Notes: generated by a model from the sequence alone, not told the origin. A stretch of DNA of 64,000 bases from Blastopirellula marina (GCF_002967715.1 NZ_PUIA01000051.1:157666-221665), one strand, 5' to 3'. Shown: positions 1-9,397, numbered from the stretch's first letter. Program-made: numbers and translations.

Positions 1-863
1 ATGCGGTTGAAGAAGTAACCACTCAAGTTCAAGCTGACGCGGGTATCAAACAGATACGGCTCGCTGAAGCTCACCATGTAACGCTGAACCTGGGTACCTG
101 GCATGGCTTCGATACGGAACCCCTGCCCTGCCCCTCGCCATGCTCGGCCATTCCAAACATCGTCGAAACGGGTTGGGTAGCGTCGCCAGTCGAAGTTTCG
201 TTCGTCGATCACGATCGAACCGGTCACACCGGCATCGGAGTTGATACCCACACCAAACTGGAATCGCCCGGTTTGGGCTTCTTCAGCACGAATGGTCAGG
301 TCAGCTGTACGACCTGGATCGTAGTAAGGGTTCGGAGTAATAATCGCATCCGGCCCAAGGGGTGGATCATAGATACGAGCACCACCCAGTGGCCGACCAT
401 TGTTCGGTGGATAGCCATAAGGATTCAACGGTCCGGTAACCGGGGCCGGAATCGGAGGGCTGCTGTAGGGATAACCTGAGGGATCCTGACTATACATGCC
501 GGTCTCAGGATTCGATGGTGAAGGATAACCCTGCTGGTACTGAACCGGTTGAACCGGTGTTGAGTACTGCTGATACGGATCGTAATTGCCTACCGGAGCA
601 CCGGAGGCAGGCATGCCATTTCGGTATTGGTTTGGATTGCCGGGGGAAGACTCGTATGCTGTGCGATCATACGAATCCCAGTTCTGTGCGCTTCCTGGAT
701 AACCCTGTGTATCGCGTCCCTGCACATTCCAGTTGGGAGCCGCTTGTTGCCCGTAGCTTCCGCTATTCCAATCTTGAGCCGAAGCTGAGTTCCAACCGGC
801 AAATGTACCAGCAACGAGACTCAGAGCGAGGGTTATCTTCAGCAGTTGTCCGCTTCTGTCCAC
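1..863 (-). CDS. BamA/Omp85 barrel-bearing protein, C-terminus beyond window
   Basis: Reading the minus strand from a GTG at 863 (GAGG eight bases upstream, in-frame TAG directly before it) gives an open frame of 287 codons running off the left edge. Residues 1-30 are a signal peptide ending near SASAQD. Residues 30 to about 180 are a Q/P/Y/G-rich low-complexity linker. From about residue 184 the frame reads GRTADLTIRAEEAQTGRFQF followed by a GVGINSDAG segment, which matches the end of the last POTRA domain and the first barrel strands of BamA. It lies 58 bp downstream of the POTRA gene at 922-2511, so together they would make one BamA. The rest of the barrel is not visible. The family call is fairly firm; that this is the essential BamA rather than another Omp85 protein is inference. 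Confidence 0.8.
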   Translation of the reverse strand, partial: MDRSGQLLKITLALSLVAGTFAGWNSASAQDWNSGSYGQQAAPNWNVQGRDTQGYPGSAQNWDSYDRTAYESSPGNPNQYRNGMPASGAPVGNYDPYQQYSTPVQPVQYQQGYPSPSNPETGMYSQDPSGYPYSSPPIPAPVTGPLNPYGYPPNNGRPLGGARIYDPPLGPDAIITPNPYYDPGRTADLTIRAEEAQTGRFQFGVGINSDAGVTGSIVIDERNFDWRRYPTRFDDVWNGRAWRGAGQGFRIEAMPGTQVQRYMVSFSEPYLFDTRVSLNLSGYFFNR

Positions 864-921
864 CTAGGGGTCCTCATTCAGCGTTGGCGCTCGGGGGGGA
901 AATCGAGCTGAACCAGGCTTC

Positions 922-2511
922 TTAGTTGCTGGGCACGGATGAATAAACGGAAGTAGGATAGGGCTGCGGCGGCGAAGGCGCGGCAGCTTCCCGATAAATA
1001 GGCTGCGAATAGCGGCTCATTTGCGGCACGGCCTGTTGTGGAGGCAGTTGCTGCGGTGGGGCCGATTGATAGCCGACAGGTTGCCCAGCATACTGCTGTG
1101 GCGGATAGGCCTGCGGCTGATAGTTTGGATTTGGGCTTTGACCACGATACGTCTGGCTACCGCCTCGCTCGGCGACCTGAGTTTCGACATCACTCAGCTC
1201 GGGCGGAGCAACGGTAATCGAAGGGGTCACACCGCGGTGCGGTTCATTGACAAATAGTTGCGAAGCCTTGATGCGGCGTTCGTCGTCGCGAATCTTCGTG
1301 ATGTCGATAATGTCGCCTGGCTGTAGCGACATGCGATTCAAGATCACAGCATGCTTCGTGTGAGGAAAGTCGCCGGTAATCTCGACGTTGATGTTTCCAA
1401 CGCGATACTGATCCCCTTCGCGGATGTCATACACCAGGTCTAACGTGCCTGGGGTTTCCAGGAAGCGAGGTTCCGCTTTCACGTCGGCGTGAATGTAACC
1501 CTGCGAACCGTACAGATCGGAAATCGCACGCACGTCGGCGGTCATCTTCTTTTGATCGAAATATTCGCCGCGTTCCATCTTGATCTGCGAGAAGAGCTGT
1601 TCGGAATCAAACCGGGTCTGCCCCACGAACGAAATGTTTCGCACTTCGTAACGTGGACCTTCGTCGATGACGAACGTGACATAGGCCCACTTGCCGCTGT
1701 CGCTGTACTTGATGATGCGATTAATCTGAGCTTTGAAGAACCCAAGGCTTCGATAGTAGGCCGTCAGGCCATCGACGTCCTGCTCGACCTGGGTCTTATC
1801 CAGTTCGCCGTTGAGCACGTAGAACCAGCCTGGCTTGCTTTTGATTTGTGTCTTGAGGCGAGCATCGGTCGCAATCGAATTGCCCACGAAGGTCGTGCTG
1901 CCAATTCGAGCCAGCGGCCCTTCATGGATCATGAACGCCACACCCTTGTCTTCGGGATTCAAGCCTTCGACGACCTGCACGGTCGCTTTGCCATGCCCAC
2001 GGGTATGGTAATAGTCTTCCAGCTTCAGGCGAGCTTCTTCGATGACATACTTGTTGAGCGTGCCTTCCAACTTCATTTCTGATTTCTTCAGCAGCGTCTT
2101 ATCACGCACCGATTCATTGCCGAGAAACTTGATGTAGGCAATTCGCGGACGTTCCTCGAATTGAAACGTGACGTAGATACCTTCAGCCGACTTATCGGTC
2201 AGAATCTGCACGTCGCGAAACAGCCCCGAAGCGGCCAAGCGACGGACGTCCGATTGAATCTGCTCCGGATCGAATTCACGACCAACGCGTGACTTGATCA
2301 TCGAACGAATCCGCGTCTCGTCTGTCTGGGCGTTTCCCTGCAGACGAATCCCGGTGATCAAAGGTCGAGTCGGATTGTTGGGCGTAATCGGCGATGGAGC
2401 GGTGAGTTGCGGCACAATGTCTTGCGCTGCGACCTGATGTCCGGCTAAGCCGAGATAACTGAGCGTAGTCAAGACAACGACACTCGTTAGCCCGTGGCGT
2501 ATCCACTGCAT
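922..2511 (-). CDS. POTRA-domain protein, periplasmic half of a split BamA
   Basis: This 529-residue protein has a signal peptide at residues 1-29 (cleavage near VAAQD). Five POTRA-like units follow at about 48-120, 121-205, 206-288, 289-365 and 366-435, each showing the pattern of an initial GN/G-containing strand, paired helices and a closing FxxEEGP-like strand. Residues 440-529 are a Q/P/Y-rich tail and there is no beta-barrel. In typical BamA the POTRA array and the barrel are one polypeptide of about 800 residues. Here the barrel begins in the next gene downstream (1-863). POTRA domains receive unfolded outer-membrane proteins in the periplasm. The fifth unit looks incomplete and may be finished by the second protein. 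Confidence 0.85.
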   Translation of the reverse strand: MQWIRHGLTSVVVLTTLSYLGLAGHQVAAQDIVPQLTAPSPITPNNPTRPLITGIRLQGNAQTDETRIRSMIKSRVGREFDPEQIQSDVRRLAASGLFRDVQILTDKSAEGIYVTFQFEERPRIAYIKFLGNESVRDKTLLKKSEMKLEGTLNKYVIEEARLKLEDYYHTRGHGKATVQVVEGLNPEDKGVAFMIHEGPLARIGSTTFVGNSIATDARLKTQIKSKPGWFYVLNGELDKTQVEQDVDGLTAYYRSLGFFKAQINRIIKYSDSGKWAYVTFVIDEGPRYEVRNISFVGQTRFDSEQLFSQIKMERGEYFDQKKMTADVRAISDLYGSQGYIHADVKAEPRFLETPGTLDLVYDIREGDQYRVGNINVEITGDFPHTKHAVILNRMSLQPGDIIDITKIRDDERRIKASQLFVNEPHRGVTPSITVAPPELSDVETQVAERGGSQTYRGQSPNPNYQPQAYPPQQYAGQPVGYQSAPPQQLPPQQAVPQMSRYSQPIYREAAAPSPPQPYPTSVYSSVPSN

Positions 2512-2735
2512 GAGGTAAATCCCTTTATCAACACTTCTGGCTGGCTTCCGTGCCTACCATCGCGTCCCTTTCGCGCAAAGCTTTGGGTCGCAATGTGGAG
2601 AAATACTGAAACGCCAGACTCCTGGCAAGACGAATATCGCCTAGGAGTTACGATGAGCTGAGATACGCATCGGAAAAGTTTATGGTTCAGGCAAAATGTA
2701 ATGCTAGCGGTGCCTGCGGATATCCCATTTTCCGA

Positions 2736-4805
2736 CTAATTCACGGGTATCAATTGAATGGCATCCAGAATGACAAACCCATCGGTTTCCTGGTTGGATA
2801 TCACGATCTTCGAGGTTTTGCCAGCCTCCAGAGTCACCATGCCAATCGTCCGAAAGGCTTCTCCGCTTGGCAGAGCAGCCGTTTGATCGACTACTAGTTC
2901 GAAGGTGCTTGCCCCATTCGCGATAACCACCGGAACCTTCTTGGCCCGCGTAGGATGCGCCGAGTACGCCATGCGGATCTCGTACTTACCACTCTTGGGC
3001 ACAGCGAACTCAAACGTTGCTGTCATCGTACCATCCCCCTGCGCCCCATCGTGCAGATAGCTGCCGTCGATGTTGGGTTTGAAATTCGACGATGTGGCCC
3101 AAGATCCCTCGAGCTTGGCCGCTGTGTCATCCAGCACGATGCCAGGCAAGCTCTTGGAGGCGATGCTTCCAGTAACCGACTGCTTGGGTAGTTCGGCCAA
3201 CTCGGGCAGTTCCAGGACCTGCCCTTGTGCCAGCAAGCGTTCTCGAAGTTTCGGATAGGAAAGCGATTGCACGCCCTTCCCCTCTTTCGCGGCCAAAGCA
3301 GCAGCAATGCCAGCACTCTGCCCGATGATCATCCAAGTTGGCTCGACACGAATCGAAGAAATCCCCACGTGCGTGCACGACATCGCCACCGGCACCAGCA
3401 AGTTGTCACACTCGCCTGGCTTCGGCACGATCGCTCGATACGGAATGTGATAGGCATAGCCATGCGGTCTGCCGGGGATGCGAACCGGGAAGATTGTTCC
3501 CTCGTCGGCGACTGTTGAGTCAGCAAACGCTACGCGCTGGCAATCGTGGGAATCGATTGGAAAAGACGATACGGCGATCGGGTCATCCTTTTCTGGCGAC
3601 TCTAAAATGTCTTTCTGGCTGACAACAAACATCCCCTGCATGCGGCGTCCTTCACGAACATACAACTGTGGAGGAAAGTGCCCTGTCTCGGCGAACTCGT
3701 CTTTACATAGGCCCAACCGTGCATACTTGGCCCGCACATCGTCTGGCACGGCGGGGTCGGTAGTCAGGAAGTGATAGAACTCAAGCGTGTACTGTTTATG
3801 TTCTTCAAAGATCTTGTCACGCCCGGCCTGATCGGTTTCGCTCCAACCGTTACAAGCCCCGACGAGACCTAGCGAGAACTGTCCACCAATCGAATTGTTC
3901 CCATCAAACTTGTTCCCTGGCAGTGGATAAAGATCAATCCCATAGCTGCGGCCACCGGAAGCAATGTAACGGCGGATCGCTTCAAACCGAGCCGGATCGT
4001 AGTTGGCTGGCTGCGGCATTGGCACGCGGTTGTCCGCCTCGGCAGTCAAGCACAGCCGAAAGCTATAAACCATCACCAGGCCGTCCCCGGCCGCTTCCTC
4101 CCCAGGCTTATCCGTTGTCACCAACGGAAGCAACTTACCATCGGCGTCGAAGCCGTCGATCTTCATCTTACCCTTGGGAAAACGTTTTCCGGCGAGCGAT
4201 TCGCCGAACTCTGCTTTCCCTTCGCGGCCGATCGTCCAGCTGACATTCGCCGCGGCCATCAGATCACCTTCGTAGGTTGCATCAACGAATGTCTTGGCCT
4301 CGAAGGCCCCTTGGTTGGTGAACAATTGCTTGATGGTTGCTCCGTCCATTTTCACCGACGCGAGCACATGCCCTGACAAGACTTCCACGCCTGCCTGCTG
4401 GAGCATCGCCATTGTGACTCTCGTAGCCACGTGTGGTTCGTAGGTCCACTTGGCGTTATCCTTCACGCTCACGTCGTAAGGCAACTGGACACCACGAGCC
4501 TTGTAGTCCGCTTCGATCCGACGGTGCCATTCATCGAACAGCCCCATCACGGTTGAGCGTACGGTTTGGTTCGAGTCGCTGAAGCTCAGCCCGCCCGTGT
4601 TCACGCCACCGACATGCGAGGTTGGCTCCAGCAAAATGACCGAAACTCCTTCCCGCGCGGCTGCAATGGCGGCACAAAACCCGCCGGGGGTCGATCCGTA
4701 GACGATGACGTCGGCCGACTTGGTTTCAGCTTGGAGTGAACTTCCGAAGACGCAAACAATCAGGATGCTCAGAGAAACGCTAAGGACCAGAGGCAAGTTG
4801 TTCAT
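2736..4805 (-). CDS. secreted FAD-dependent oxidoreductase with golvesin-like C-terminal domain
   Basis: I chose the ATG at 4805 because it gives a clean signal peptide (residues 1-24, ending SSLQAE); a further start lies 30 codons upstream. The 689-residue protein begins its mature part with a dinucleotide-binding motif (VIVYGSTPGGFCAAIAAARE) and carries HVGGVNTGG and EGDLMAAANV segments typical of the FAD_oxidored family found in many planctomycetes. The last 120 residues (GSYLHDGAQGDG, GKYEIRMAYS, DGFVILDAIQL) resemble the golvesin/xanthan-lyase C-terminal domain, a beta-sandwich often linked to carbohydrate binding. The substrate is unknown. Export and the C-terminal domain suggest action on a polysaccharide-derived or small organic substrate outside the cytoplasm. 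Confidence 0.8.
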   Translation of the reverse strand: MNNLPLVLSVSLSILIVCVFGSSLQAETKSADVIVYGSTPGGFCAAIAAAREGVSVILLEPTSHVGGVNTGGLSFSDSNQTVRSTVMGLFDEWHRRIEADYKARGVQLPYDVSVKDNAKWTYEPHVATRVTMAMLQQAGVEVLSGHVLASVKMDGATIKQLFTNQGAFEAKTFVDATYEGDLMAAANVSWTIGREGKAEFGESLAGKRFPKGKMKIDGFDADGKLLPLVTTDKPGEEAAGDGLVMVYSFRLCLTAEADNRVPMPQPANYDPARFEAIRRYIASGGRSYGIDLYPLPGNKFDGNNSIGGQFSLGLVGACNGWSETDQAGRDKIFEEHKQYTLEFYHFLTTDPAVPDDVRAKYARLGLCKDEFAETGHFPPQLYVREGRRMQGMFVVSQKDILESPEKDDPIAVSSFPIDSHDCQRVAFADSTVADEGTIFPVRIPGRPHGYAYHIPYRAIVPKPGECDNLLVPVAMSCTHVGISSIRVEPTWMIIGQSAGIAAALAAKEGKGVQSLSYPKLRERLLAQGQVLELPELAELPKQSVTGSIASKSLPGIVLDDTAAKLEGSWATSSNFKPNIDGSYLHDGAQGDGTMTATFEFAVPKSGKYEIRMAYSAHPTRAKKVPVVIANGASTFELVVDQTAALPSGEAFRTIGMVTLEAGKTSKIVISNQETDGFVILDAIQLIPVN

Positions 4806-4974
4806 GGCGTTGACAGGGATTAAAGGCAGGAGCTGGGAAGCTTCGTTATTGTAGTTCAATTCAAACCGCCATTCCAAATAGGTCGCATGATTCAAACTGC
4901 TGGAAATGACATATTCGCAAAGCTAAAATTTCCACGACTGGCCAATTGAAAGCGTCGATACACTCAAGGACAAA

Positions 4975-5367
4975 ATGATGCATCATGACCTTTTAGGAGA
5001 GATCACAACCGCCGGAGATCAAGATCAGCATGATGCTGTTTTTACGTACGAAAATCGAGAAATCGAGATTACCATTATCCCGGACGGGGAGTCACTCGAC
5101 GAAGTCGTCGAGTTCGCGGCCAAGGTCGTCTCCCAACTTGCAGAACTCGACCAAACGTCAAAGACCATCATCGTTCGCGATATGCGAGCGACTTATAACG
5201 GTGGCTGGAATGAATATGACGAAGCCCAAGAGGACGGAACCTTCATCACGGTAAGTAATCCGGAACTAAGCGAGACGGAGTTTGAGGCCAAGTTCACCCT
5301 CAATGGCATCAACATAACAGGCCTCGAATCGATCGATCTTTTCTACGATGACTCAAACCTCTTTTGA
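4975..5367 (+). CDS. hypothetical protein, 130 aa
   Basis: A small acidic protein with no signal peptide or membrane segment. It begins GEITTAGDQDQHDAVFTYEN and ends ITGLESIDLFYDDSNLF, a layout of mixed beta strands and one central helix reminiscent of the DUF2262 family; that assignment is from memory of the pattern and is weak. It is transcribed divergently from the FAD oxidoreductase (170 bp apart) and converges on the arginyl-transferase gene. No function can be given. Confidence 0.6.
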   Translation: MMHHDLLGEITTAGDQDQHDAVFTYENREIEITIIPDGESLDEVVEFAAKVVSQLAELDQTSKTIIVRDMRATYNGGWNEYDEAQEDGTFITVSNPELSETEFEAKFTLNGINITGLESIDLFYDDSNLF

Positions 5368-5448
5368 GGACACGCCATCTTCGTCCAATCGCTGGATGGT
5401 CTCGACTTCAGCAACGCGAGCGCGGAAATGTTTGGCTAAGTGGACGGC

Positions 5449-6156
5449 CTACTCAAACCGCTGCCAAACGCCATCAATCCGGCGTTCATGCGGCAGATAG
5501 CTCGCCTTGTACTGCATGTGGGCATTCCCGGCGACATAGAAGCCGAGGTACAGATACTTGAGCCCCCATGCGCGGCACGCTTCGATCTGTTTGAGTACCG
5601 AGAAGTTGCCAATGCCCAGGTCAGGCAGTTCAGAGTCGAAATAGCAGTAAACGGCCGACATCGCCTCTTGGCCGACATCAGCGATCGCGATGCCTACCAG
5701 CTTATCGCCAAGGAAGTAGCGAAACTCGCGGCTGTCGCAGCACGTGATACCGATGAACTCTTTCAGACTTCGCAAGTCGACCTCACTGCCCGGCTCGCCA
5801 AGCCCCCGGCCTACTTTGTGCTTGTTGTAAAGCTCGACTCGCTGTCGATCGATGATGGGCTCGCCGATCTCGACGCGTAGTTCAACCTCAGCTTTCTTCA
5901 GTACCCGGCGATGACGGCGACGTGGCTCGAAATCTTCGACCGGAATGCGGATCGGCTCGCATGCATTACAGCCGGGGCACTGCGTATGGTAAATAAAGAT
6001 CCCCGATCTTCTGACACCTTCAGAGAGTGCTTGATCGAACGCTTCCGGCGACGCCCGAAAGTCGGTCAGATAGAACGGGAGCACCGCCAGCCGGTTCGGC
6101 AGGTAGGGGCACGTCTCTTCGACGTCGATAAATTTTGCCCCGTAGCGATGACTCAT
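5449..6156 (-). CDS. bpt: arginyl/leucyl-tRNA--protein transferase (Ate1/Bpt family)
   Basis: A 235-residue cytoplasmic enzyme that moves an amino acid from an aminoacyl-tRNA to the N-terminus of a protein, creating an N-degron for ClpS/ClpAP. The N-terminal half has the family signature YLPNRLAVLPFYLT and the cysteine cluster CPGCNACEPIRIPV. The C-terminal half has the GNAT-like core, with AVYCYFDSELPDLGIGNFSV and YLYLGFYV. Length matches bacterial Bpt proteins. Sequence alone does not say whether leucine (Bpt type) or arginine is transferred. It stands alone between dnaB and a hypothetical gene. Confidence 0.9.
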   Translation of the reverse strand: MSHRYGAKFIDVEETCPYLPNRLAVLPFYLTDFRASPEAFDQALSEGVRRSGIFIYHTQCPGCNACEPIRIPVEDFEPRRRHRRVLKKAEVELRVEIGEPIIDRQRVELYNKHKVGRGLGEPGSEVDLRSLKEFIGITCCDSREFRYFLGDKLVGIAIADVGQEAMSAVYCYFDSELPDLGIGNFSVLKQIEACRAWGLKYLYLGFYVAGNAHMQYKASYLPHERRIDGVWQRFE

Positions 6157-6345
6157 CCGAGCTCCCTACACCATTTCAAAATCGAATCGCGGCCGCTGAC
6201 ACATGATTCCGACCGCCATTCAAATTATACGTCTAAAAAACAGGGGAAAGCCGCAAAATCGCGCCGCGAAGCGGATCAAGTGTGAGAAGCAGATGGCTAC
6301 CCAAGCCTCGAACATCCAGCGACTTCCGCCAAAGAAAAAGGAAGG

Positions 6346-7788
6346 CTAAAAGCCTCCCTCTCCACCTTGGTTGAACGCCGAGAAGTCGTCTGGCTCGCGG
6401 TCGAACGCGTTCTCGAAACGTGTGAAGTCCTTCAGCCACGTCAGTTTGACTTCCCCCACCGGGCCTGCACGCTGCTTACCGATGATAATTTCAGCCTGAC
6501 CGGCATGCTGCTCGCGTTCCTCACCGTGATGATAATATTCTTCGCGGTGCACAAACATCACCACGTCGGCATCCTGCTCGATAGCCCCGGATTCACGCAA
6601 GTGACTCAACTTCGGCTTATTGTCCTTCGAGGCTTCGGCCTGACGATTGAGCTGAGCCAGGCAAAGAATCGGCACGTTCATTTCACGCGCCAAACCCTTC
6701 AGACGCCGGGCAATTTTGGCCACCTGTTCCTGTCGCGGATCTTCAGCGTTATCGGGTTCGATCAGCTGCAAATAGTCGATCACGATCAGCCCGAGACGTT
6801 TTTCATTACGAATGATACGTCGAGCGGAGGCCGCGATTTCCGCCACTGTTCGGCTGGGGGAGTCGTCGACAAACAGAGGTGCTTCCCCGACAAGCGACGA
6901 CTTCTCGATCAGGCGAGCCCGGTCTTCGTTACTGAGCGTGCCGTTACGCAATCGATGGCCATTCACGCGGGCCACGCTGCATAGCAAACGATCGCAAAGC
7001 TCGACCGAACCCATTTCCAAGCTGACAAACAGCACGGGGACTTTGTCGTGCACGGCGACGTTCTCGGCAATGTTCATGGCGAACGCCGTTTTCCCCATAG
7101 CCGGGCGAGCCGCGAGAATCAGCAGCTGGCTACCATGGAAACCGCTCGTCATTTCGTCGAGATCGTTGAAGCCGGTCAGTACGCCATCTTCATTCGCTTC
7201 ACCGCGCAGACGAGCGTCGATACGCTCCATCGCCTCGGTAACGATCTCGCGCATGCTGGCCATGCTACGGCTATCGCGGCCATCGAGAATGCTGAAGATC
7301 TTCTGTTCTGCCCGACCGATCAGTTCTTCCGGCTTGCCTGCTTCCTGGTAAGCGTCCTGCAGGATATCCGTCGCGGCGATGATCAAATTGCGACTGGTCG
7401 CTTTCTTACGCACGATCTCGGCGTAGCTGACCGCATGGGCCGCGTGCGGCACGCTACGAGCGACGGTGGCCAGATAGGCGGCACCACCACAGAACTCCCA
7501 GTCCCCAGCGTCTCGAAGATGCTCGCTGAGCAGCGTGATATCGATCTTACGACCACTGTTGTGCAGATCGACCATGTGCTCGAAGAGCTTCTTGTTTGCT
7601 TCGTCGTAGAAGTCCTCGGGGCGCAGAATCATGATCACGTCGTCGATCACGTCTGGCAGCAGAATAATACTGCCCAGCACGCACTGCTCCGACTCGATAC
7701 TGCATGGCGGCTGGTTATCAAGAAGGTTGGCGCCTACCTCTTCTCGATCGTCGAAACGCCGCTTTTTGGATTTACTGCCGGTGGCCAA
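6346..7788 (-). CDS. dnaB: replicative DNA helicase DnaB
   Basis: A 480-residue hexameric replicative helicase. The N-terminal DnaB_N domain starts after a basic, charged leader of about 25 residues (PPCSIESEQCVLGSIIL). The RecA-like C-terminal domain has Walker A in AARPAMGKTAFA, Walker B in LGLIVIDYLQLI, and the terminal RESGAIEQDADVVMF and EIIIGKQRAGPVG motifs. No intein is present. It is the last gene of the rpsF-ssb-rplI-dnaB cluster but is separated from rplI by 424 bp containing a strong terminator, so it probably has its own promoter. Confidence 0.96.
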   Translation of the reverse strand: MATGSKSKKRRFDDREEVGANLLDNQPPCSIESEQCVLGSIILLPDVIDDVIMILRPEDFYDEANKKLFEHMVDLHNSGRKIDITLLSEHLRDAGDWEFCGGAAYLATVARSVPHAAHAVSYAEIVRKKATSRNLIIAATDILQDAYQEAGKPEELIGRAEQKIFSILDGRDSRSMASMREIVTEAMERIDARLRGEANEDGVLTGFNDLDEMTSGFHGSQLLILAARPAMGKTAFAMNIAENVAVHDKVPVLFVSLEMGSVELCDRLLCSVARVNGHRLRNGTLSNEDRARLIEKSSLVGEAPLFVDDSPSRTVAEIAASARRIIRNEKRLGLIVIDYLQLIEPDNAEDPRQEQVAKIARRLKGLAREMNVPILCLAQLNRQAEASKDNKPKLSHLRESGAIEQDADVVMFVHREEYYHHGEEREQHAGQAEIIIGKQRAGPVGEVKLTWLKDFTRFENAFDREPDDFSAFNQGGEGGF

Positions 7789-7926
7789 GGATGTGCTCCA
7801 TCCGTAGGTTGAGGTTACGTCTGCCTGACTTCGATTTCCATGTTACCACGGAGCCAACTCAGGACAACGCTCTCCGCAGATTTAGGGATCTGAATTGTAG
7901 GCATCACAAAATAGACGTGATGCCAC

Positions 7927-7960
7927 AAAAAAACTCCTCGGGGAGGCCGAGGAGTTTTTT
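7927..7960 (-). terminator. intrinsic terminator downstream of rplI
   Basis: The arms AAACTCCTCGG and CCGAGGAGTTT form an 11-bp stem around a five-base loop, extended by runs of A and T on both sides. It has a T-run in both directions and can work on either strand. On the minus strand it would end transcripts coming from the rpsF-ssb-rplI operon or from a small RNA encoded in the gap. Confidence 0.85.
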
Positions 7961-8212
7961 GTGTGTCCGCTGGGGAAGCTAACAAGGCCGGCGTTCTCGT
8001 CAAAGAGCCGACCGAGCTTCGTCACCGTTGGAAATAAAGGGAGTGCGACTTACTAAGACCAGCAAGCTCCGAGTCCAAGGGAATAGGACTCAAGGAGCCT
8101 ACCGTAGCGTGCTATGCGTGCCACAATTCAGAGCGATGCCGTGCCTGAATTGCGGGACTTGAGCACAGTTAAACTCAGTGCGAAATCCGCACGTTGACTG
8201 TCACAGACGAAA
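7927..8212 (-). ncRNA. candidate structured RNA or long 3' UTR between rplI and dnaB
   Basis: No convincing reading frame fills this gap. Three hairpins are visible: GTGCG/CGCAC at 8178-8192; an 8-bp perfect stem CAATTCAG/CTGAATTG at 8124-8152; and GCTCC + GAGTCC paired with GGACTC + GGAGC at 8066-8098. The second stem extends to 11 bp only if read as minus-strand RNA, where a G-U pair replaces an A-C mismatch. That, and the terminator at 7927-7960, favour minus-strand transcription. It could be an independent small RNA or the processed tail of the ribosomal-protein mRNA. I cannot assign it to a known RNA family. Confidence 0.35.
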
Positions 8213-8737
8213 CTAGTCGCCGGTGACGGTCGGAACCACCCAAACCTTCAATTCCGATTCGATTTCGGCATGAAGGTGAATCTTGACGGTATACAAACCG
8301 AGTTCCTTCAGCGGACCCTGCAGGCGAACCTGGTCTGGGGTCACGGTGAAGTTCTGTTCCTTCAAAGCAGCCACGATTTCAACCTGACCGACGCTACCAT
8401 ACAGGTGACCTTCGTCGTTAGCGTTGGCTTCGATGGTAACGCTCTGACGGTTCAACAGATCAGCGATTGCACGCAGACCAGCCAAACGCGACTTTTCGAT
8501 CTCGGCCAGCTTGGCCTTGTGCTTTTCAACCATCCGCTTGTGGTGGGCGGTTGCGACGGTAGCCAACCCCTGAGGAATCAGGTAGTTGTTGGCGTAACCG
8601 GGTCGAACTTCGACGACGTCGCCTGGCTTACCGAGGTGATCCACCGATTGGATCAACAACAGTTCGATACCGCCGTGCTTGCCTTTGGGCAAACGCTTCC
8701 AGGGACGTGCTTGGTGCTTTTCAGATCGAGTTGGCAT
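8213..8737 (-). CDS. rplI: 50S ribosomal protein bL9
   Basis: A 174-residue ribosomal protein. The conserved N-domain motif GKPGDVVEVRPGYANNYLIPQGLA is preceded by about 25 basic residues (MPTRSEKHQARPWKR...), whereas ordinary bL9 starts directly at the beta strand. No start codon lies closer to the conserved part, so the extension is real. The long connecting helix and the C-terminal RNA-binding domain (SVGQVEIVAAL) follow. Gene order rpsF-ssb-rplI is the common bacterial one, with rpsR absent from this position. Confidence 0.95.
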   Translation of the reverse strand: MPTRSEKHQARPWKRLPKGKHGGIELLLIQSVDHLGKPGDVVEVRPGYANNYLIPQGLATVATAHHKRMVEKHKAKLAEIEKSRLAGLRAIADLLNRQSVTIEANANDEGHLYGSVGQVEIVAALKEQNFTVTPDQVRLQGPLKELGLYTVKIHLHAEIESELKVWVVPTVTGD

Positions 8738-8824
8738 GGTCTTACTATTTCCAATAATAGCCAGTGGTTTGGCGATCTTGTTTTGAATGTCTCGGTGACG
8801 TCGACAAGGGTCGACCGCCAGCCA

Positions 8825-9334
8825 CTAAAACGGGATGTCGTCGTCGGCTGCCCCTTGCGAACCACGTCCGCCAAAGCTGCCGTCGTCGTAGGAATCGTAG
8901 TCACTGGAACCACCCTGGTTGTAACCGCCACCACCTTGTGGCTGCGATTGACGCTGAGGAGGTCGCGATCCACCGCGGTTTCCACCGCCGCCACTTCCAC
9001 CTTCGCGTCCGCCGAGCATTTGCATCTTCTCGCCGACAACACGAAGCTTGGACCGCTTCTGACCGTCTGTTTCCCACGTGTCGAGCTTGAGCCGTCCTTC
9101 AATCAACACGGACGAACCCTTGCTCAAATACTCGCTGGCGATTTCCGCGGTGCGTCCCCACAGGGTCACATCCACAAAGGTCGTTTCATCGACCCATTCG
9201 CCACTCTGATTCTTTCGTCGATCGTTGACCGCCAAGCCTAGCTCGGTAACGGCCATTCCCCCGTTGGAAACGTAGCGAACTTCAATGTCGCGTGTCAGGT
9301 TCCCGACCAGAATAACTCGGTTGAAACTTGCCAT
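8825..9334 (-). CDS. ssb: single-stranded DNA-binding protein
   Basis: A 169-residue SSB. The OB-fold occupies residues 1-108 ([38 protein letters not shown]). A glycine/glutamine/serine-rich linker follows, and the acidic tip DDDIPF ends the protein and recruits repair and replication partners. It sits between rpsF and rplI on the same strand, in the usual operon order, and serves the DnaB helicase encoded downstream. Confidence 0.96.
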   Translation of the reverse strand: MASFNRVILVGNLTRDIEVRYVSNGGMAVTELGLAVNDRRKNQSGEWVDETTFVDVTLWGRTAEIASEYLSKGSSVLIEGRLKLDTWETDGQKRSKLRVVGEKMQMLGGREGGSGGGGNRGGSRPPQRQSQPQGGGGYNQGGSSDYDSYDDGSFGGRGSQGAADDDIPF

Positions 9335-9397
9335 CGTGACGCTCCTTCAGGGATATCAAAATCGACTAAGTCTTGAACGCAGACTACTGACGACGAA

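Noticed and set aside
863..922. Split BamA as a sequencing frameshift
   Set aside because: Both parts have their own signal peptide, start signal and low-complexity tail or linker, so a single base error cannot join them.
7048..7812. Plus-strand open frame of 254 codons opposite dnaB
   Set aside because: Shadow frame caused by codon bias on the dnaB strand; no ribosome-binding site or recognisable domain.
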